This document shows, piece after piece, positions 60,515-64,000 of a stretch of 64,000 bases of DNA. Each line of letters begins with the position of its first letter. The first letter of the stretch is position 1. Position numbers and translations under genes: made by a program. The DNA is from Caulobacter sp. (GTDB taxonomy: Bacteria; Pseudomonadota; Alphaproteobacteria; Caulobacterales; Caulobacteraceae). Below the pieces are notes generated by a model, which saw only the letters and a list, made by a program, of their open reading frames with translations, was not told the origin of the DNA and did no database searches. The stretch covers positions 1-64,000 of the forward strand of contig WGLL01000012.1 of NCBI GenBank assembly GCA_016125585.1, read 5' to 3'.

Positions 60515-61459
60515 ATGGCCTGGATCGCCGCCACCGCCTTTTCGAAGATCGCCGTCGGCATCGACCGGCCGGAGGATGTCGTAGTCGGCAAGGACGGCCG
60601 CATCTTCGCCTCGGATCATCAGTGCGCCGTGGCGCAGATTCATGCCGACGGCGGCTTCACCCGCCTGGGTCCGGCGGGCGGGGCGCCCAACGGCATCAAC
60701 ATGGACGCCCAGGGCCGGATCCTGATCGCCAACTTCGGCATCTATGACCGCCAGGACGGGCCGCTGCAGCGGTTCGACCCCGAAAGCGGGCTGCATGAGA
60801 CCCTGCTGGCCGAGGTCGAGGGCCGGCGACTGACCAGCGCCAACTATCCGGTGATCGACCGGGCCGGGAACATCTGGTGCGCCAACTCCACCCACGCCGA
60901 GACCTGGCCCCAGGCCCTGGACGGCCGCACCGACGGCTTCATCTTCGTCCTGCGGCCGGATGGCTCGTCCAGCGTCGTCGCCGAAGGCCTGAAGTTTCCC
61001 AACGGCCTGGCGCTCAGCGCCGACGACGGCCTGCTCTACTGCGCCCAGACCAGCGGGGCGGACGTGATGCGCTTCGAGGTGCTGCCCGGCGGTTGGCTCG
61101 GCGCGGGCGAACGCTATGGACCCCAGCTTGGCCGGCTGATGGGCGCGTCCGAAGTCGTCGAGGCCGCGGCCGCCGGCGGTCATGACGATGACCTGGGCTA
61201 TACCGACGGGGTCGGCATGGACGCCGAGGGCAACCTCTGGGTCTGCCTGCCGGCGGCCAACAAGGTGGTGGCCATCACCCCGTCCGGCGCGGTCGAGACG
61301 GTCTGCCACGACCCGTCCGGCGCCCTGATCAACCACCCGACCAACGTCACCTGGGGCGGCGAGGACCTGAAGGACCTCTACATCGGCTCGATCCGCGCCG
61401 ACTATGTGCTCAAGGCCCGCAGTCCGGTGGCCGGCATGCCGATGCTGCATCAGCGGTGA
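60515..61459 (+). CDS. SMP-30/gluconolactonase-like beta-propeller protein
   Basis: 314 residues. A six-bladed propeller of the SMP-30 type is suggested by repeated motifs: GIDRPEDVVVGKDGRIFASD, GAPNGINMDAQGRILIANFG, GLKFPNGLALSADDGLLYCA, YTDGVGMDAEGNLWVCLP. The metal-binding Glu, Asn and Asp appear in these loops. It probably hydrolyses a lactone; the natural substrate is unclear. The ATG at 60515 follows GGAGAGGAA. No signal peptide. Confidence 0.9.
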   Translation: MAWIAATAFSKIAVGIDRPEDVVVGKDGRIFASDHQCAVAQIHADGGFTRLGPAGGAPNGINMDAQGRILIANFGIYDRQDGPLQRFDPESGLHETLLAEVEGRRLTSANYPVIDRAGNIWCANSTHAETWPQALDGRTDGFIFVLRPDGSSSVVAEGLKFPNGLALSADDGLLYCAQTSGADVMRFEVLPGGWLGAGERYGPQLGRLMGASEVVEAAAAGGHDDDLGYTDGVGMDAEGNLWVCLPAANKVVAITPSGAVETVCHDPSGALINHPTNVTWGGEDLKDLYIGSIRADYVLKARSPVAGMPMLHQR

Positions 61460-61554
61460 GGCCGGCCGGGCGTTCCGGCGTCCGGCGCCCGATCGCCGCC
61501 GCATTTGGTCCCTAGAGGGGCGACATCACCACGCCTCCCCGAGATTGGTTCCCA

Positions 61555-62238
61555 GTGCAGCGTAAAAAACTCTTGGGCCTGCGCCTTGCGCTGCCCCAGG
61601 CGGTCGGCCTCGTCATGATGTTCACGCCGGTCGCCGCTCTGGCCCTGGCCGGCGGAAACGCCGTCGCCGCCAGGACCCCGACGATCACCCGACTGTTCAA
61701 GGCTCTGAGACCCCCGACCGAAGCCGCGGCGCCGGTGATGCGCACCGTCTGGCGCGGCGTCGACCTGGACGGCGACGGCGCCCCGGACTTCGTCAATCCC
61801 ACGGGCCAGGCGCCGCGGGATCACGACAGCTTCGGCTTCGGGGCCTTCGGCGCTTCCCGCGACGGCGGCGCCCGTCGCCATGAGGGCGTCGACTACGCCG
61901 CCGCCGCCAATCAGGCCGTGGCCGCGCCGATGAGCGGATTTGTCACCAAGATTGGGTATGCCTATTCGGGCGACAGCAGCCTGAAGTTCGTCGAGATCAG
62001 CAACCCCGCGCTCGGCTATGTCGTCCGCACCTTCTATGTCGAACCCACCGTCGCCGTCGGCCAGGCCCTGCGCTTGGGACAGACCATCGGCGAAGCGGCC
62101 AGCCTGCAGGCCCACTATCCGGGCATCACCGATCACGTGCATCTGGAAATCCTCAACGCCGGCGGCCGGCGGATCGACGGCGAGCGGATGATCGTCGCCC
62201 GCAGGATTCCCCTGAAGGACCGGTCCGCGACGGGCTAG
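61555..62238 (+). CDS. M23-family metallopeptidase (peptidoglycan endopeptidase-like)
   Basis: 227 residues with an N-terminal hydrophobic stretch (about 16-35, AVGLVMMFTPVAALALAGGN) acting as signal peptide. The LytM-type zinc ligands are RRHEGVDY (H and D) and DHVHLEI (HxH). It should cut cross-bridges in peptidoglycan in the periplasm. The start is GTG at 61555 without a clear ribosome site. A hairpin repeat follows directly after the stop. Confidence 0.9.
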   Translation: MQRKKLLGLRLALPQAVGLVMMFTPVAALALAGGNAVAARTPTITRLFKALRPPTEAAAPVMRTVWRGVDLDGDGAPDFVNPTGQAPRDHDSFGFGAFGASRDGGARRHEGVDYAAAANQAVAAPMSGFVTKIGYAYSGDSSLKFVEISNPALGYVVRTFYVEPTVAVGQALRLGQTIGEAASLQAHYPGITDHVHLEILNAGGRRIDGERMIVARRIPLKDRSATG

Positions 62239-62283
62239 AGCGCGTTCCGATTGGTGGGAACCGGCAATCGGATCAAACGCGCG
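62238..62283. repeat. GTTCCGATTGG hairpin repeat, copy 3
   Basis: GAGCGCGTTCCGATTGGTGG, then GAACCGGCAATCGGATCAAACGCGC. Inner stem CCGATTG/CAATCGG and outer stem GCGCGTT/AACGCGC. It begins at the stop codon of the M23 peptidase and is the most regular of the three copies. Confidence 0.75.
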
Positions 62284-62429
62284 CCAACAAGAACGCCAGC
62301 CCCACCTCGGTTCGTCGTCTCCGATCGTTGGCGTGCTGAACAGCCGCGCGGCCGGCGATCGGGGCGGGCCCCGACGGTTCGGCGTCTTTGGGGGTGGCCC
62401 TCCTCCGGTCCTGCTCTAGAATTGACGGT

Positions 62430-63950
62430 ATGGACGAAACCGCCCCTTCGCCCGGCCGCAGAGCGCCGGGCCTGCTCACCGAGGGGCCGATCGCCCGCAC
62501 CCTGGCCCTCTTCGCCCTGCCGGTGCTGGGGTCCAGCGTCCTGCAATCGCTGAACGCCTCGATCAATGCGGTCTGGGTCGGCCGCTTTCTCGGCGAGGCG
62601 GCGCTGGCCGCCACCTCCAACGCCAATCTGGTGCTGTTCCTGCTGCTGGGCACGATCTTCGGCGTCGGCATGGCCGCCACCATCCTGGTCGGCCAGGCCA
62701 TGGGCCGCCGCGACGAGGTGCTGGCCAAGCGGGTCGTGGGCTCCAGCGCCGCCTTCTTCTTCGGCATCTCGGTGATCTTCGCCGGGGGCGGATGGCTGCT
62801 GACCGACCAGATCCTGCACCTGCTCGGCACCCCGCCGGACGCCCTGCCCCTGGCCACGGCCTATCTGAAGGTCATCTTCCTCGGCCTGCCGTTCATGAAC
62901 TTCCTGACCTTCCTGATGACGGTGCTGAGAGGCGCGGGGGACTCCCGCACCCCCTTCGCCTTCATGGGCCTGTCGGTGGTGCTCGACATGGGTTTCAACC
63001 CGGTGCTGATCCTGGGCCTTGGCCCCTTTCCGCAGATGGGCATCGCCGGGGCGGCCACCGCCACCCTGATCTCCCAGGTCGTCAGCCTCTCGTCCCTGCT
63101 GGTCCTGCTGTATCTGCGCAAGCATCCGCTGCGGCTGGCCGGTCCCGACCTGGCCTATCTGAAGCCCGATCCGACGCTGCTTCGCGCCCTGGTCGCCAAG
63201 GGTCTGCCGATGGGGTTGCAGATGATCGTCATCTCGGCCTCGGCCCTGATCATGATGAGCCTGGTCAATTCCTTCGGCTCGCGCACCGCCGCCGCCTACG
63301 GCGTCGCCGCCCAGCTGTGGACCTATGTGCAGATGCCGGCCCTGGCCATCGGGGCGGCGGTCTCCTCCATGGCCGCCCAGAACGTCGGCGCCGGCCGCTG
63401 GGACCGGGTCGAGCGCATCACCCGGGCCGGCGTGGCCTTCAACATCCTGCTGACCGGGGCGATGGTCGCCGTCCTCTACGTCGCCGCCCGCCATGTGCTG
63501 GGCCTGTTCCTGCCGACAGACAGCGCCGCCGTGGCCATCGCCATCCACATCAACCAGATCGTCGTCTGGACCTTCATTCCGTTCGGCGTGACCATCGTCC
63601 TGTTCGCCACCGTGCGGGCCACCGGCGACGTCTGGCCGCCGCTGATCATCCTGACCCTGTCGATCGTCATGGTCCGCCTGCCCTTCGCCTGGCTGCTGGA
63701 GCCCGACTGGGGCGCCGAAGCGGTCTGGTGGAGCTTCGCCTTCGGCTCCGGCGTCGCCCTGATCCTGTCGACCGCCTACTACCGCCTGGGACGGTGGAAG
63801 AAGGCCCATATGCTGGATGACCGCCCGGCGGCGGGCGAACCGCCGGACACCGGACACGGACTGCCGCGAGGCCGGGCGCGGCAATACCTCGGCCAGGAGC
63901 ACTCCGCGGCCGCGGCGCCCGCCGTCCCCAAGGCCCCCGACCTGCCCTAG
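62430..63950 (+). CDS. MATE-family efflux transporter
   Basis: 506 residues with twelve predicted helices in two halves: APGLLTEGPIARTLALFALP and VLGSSVLQSLNASINAVWVG at the start, and a repeat beginning LRALVAKGLPMGLQMIVISA. MATE transporters export cationic drugs or metabolites with proton or sodium influx at the inner membrane. The C-terminal tail (about 460-506) is polar. The ATG at 62430 fits homology. Its stop overlaps the stop of a convergent gene. Confidence 0.93.
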   Translation: MDETAPSPGRRAPGLLTEGPIARTLALFALPVLGSSVLQSLNASINAVWVGRFLGEAALAATSNANLVLFLLLGTIFGVGMAATILVGQAMGRRDEVLAKRVVGSSAAFFFGISVIFAGGGWLLTDQILHLLGTPPDALPLATAYLKVIFLGLPFMNFLTFLMTVLRGAGDSRTPFAFMGLSVVLDMGFNPVLILGLGPFPQMGIAGAATATLISQVVSLSSLLVLLYLRKHPLRLAGPDLAYLKPDPTLLRALVAKGLPMGLQMIVISASALIMMSLVNSFGSRTAAAYGVAAQLWTYVQMPALAIGAAVSSMAAQNVGAGRWDRVERITRAGVAFNILLTGAMVAVLYVAARHVLGLFLPTDSAAVAIAIHINQIVVWTFIPFGVTIVLFATVRATGDVWPPLIILTLSIVMVRLPFAWLLEPDWGAEAVWWSFAFGSGVALILSTAYYRLGRWKKAHMLDDRPAAGEPPDTGHGLPRGRARQYLGQEHSAAAAPAVPKAPDLP

Positions 63951-64000
63951 GCGGTGGGCAGGGTCAGGGTGGCGCTCAGCCCTTCCGGCCGCCAGTCCAA
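63947..64000 (-). CDS. C-terminal fragment, probably a histidine kinase ATPase domain
   Basis: Seventeen codons before a TAG: LDWRPEGLSATLTLPTA. A W-x-P-E-G-L ending with L-T-L-P resembles the closing strand of HWE/HisKA_2 kinase ATPase domains. The remainder lies outside the window, so this is a tentative call. The stop overlaps the stop of the MATE gene on the other strand. Confidence 0.4.
   Translation of the reverse strand: MDWRPEGLSATLTLPTA

Noticed and set aside
62250..62283. GGAAC-N16-CGCG in the hairpin repeat as an EcfG promoter
   Set aside because: The -10 element lacks the TT of CGTT and the site follows a stop codon, so I treat it as part of a hairpin repeat.

Overview
The window is high-GC chromosomal DNA of an alphaproteobacterium, almost certainly Caulobacteraceae (Phenylobacterium/Caulobacter-like). 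The evidence is a dnaKJ pair with an alphaproteobacterial DnaJ, a complete PhyR-NepR-EcfG general stress response (GSR) locus, an rpsU protein of the Caulobacter type, a COQ9-family gene, a petP/petR-like regulator pair, and many coupled starts (GTGA, ATGA, TGATG). Genes are dense and alternate strands in short operons. No rRNA, tRNA, CRISPR array or prophage was seen. The only mobile DNA is the edge of an IS5-family insertion sequence at the left end.

Layout. 0-1.4 kb: IS end and two paralogous secreted proteins. 1.4-5.5 kb: dnaK-dnaJ, divergent from alkB. 5.5-9.3 kb: Tat-type dienelactone hydrolase, Tat-type PLP enzyme and a cytochrome P450. 9.4-15.1 kb: the GSR island (entericidin, phyK-ecfG-nepR, phyR, small envelope proteins and a structured RNA). 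15.1-20.3 kb: lipid kinase, phosphoesterase, PaiB-like protein, S9 peptidase and dapB. 20.5-26.9 kb: alpha/beta hydrolase, malic enzyme, Hsp70-like protein and LtrA. 27-35.2 kb: Rieske oxygenase, lemA plus two TPM-domain proteins, diguanylate cyclase, purEK, acetyltransferase, COQ9 and rpsU. 35.4-42.8 kb: pbpC with a large bacterial alpha-2-macroglobulin. 43-49.6 kb: ald, ilvE, and a MarR/response regulator/kinase set. 49.7-51.6 kb: a phosphoesterase-glycosyltransferase pair resembling the PlcP-Agt lipid-remodelling operon. 51.7-64 kb: envelope proteins, an MBL exonuclease, two hotdog thioesterases, a pteridine reductase-folB pair, Nudix, SMP-30, M23 peptidase, MATE transporter and the tail of a probable kinase.

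The main result is in the GSR island. Eight sites matching the EcfG promoter pattern GGAAC-N16/17-CGTT lie between 9.6 and 14.8 kb. They stand before entericidin, before nepR-ecfG-phyK (two sites), before phyR, before three small envelope genes, and before a gene-free stretch. That stretch encodes a strongly foldable RNA with an unpaired run of nine C and a closing hairpin. Promoter, position and C-rich loop match GsrN, the EcfG-controlled small RNA known from Caulobacter. The circuit would be PhyK to PhyR to NepR release of EcfG, which then transcribes its own operon, phyR, the RNA and a set of small envelope proteins.

Other points: rpsU appears to begin with CTG; two genes (a TPM-domain protein and pbpC) seem to use intergenic repeat DNA as their first codons or ribosome binding site; two very small membrane proteins (36 and 26 residues) are visible; and several families of inverted intergenic repeats are present.
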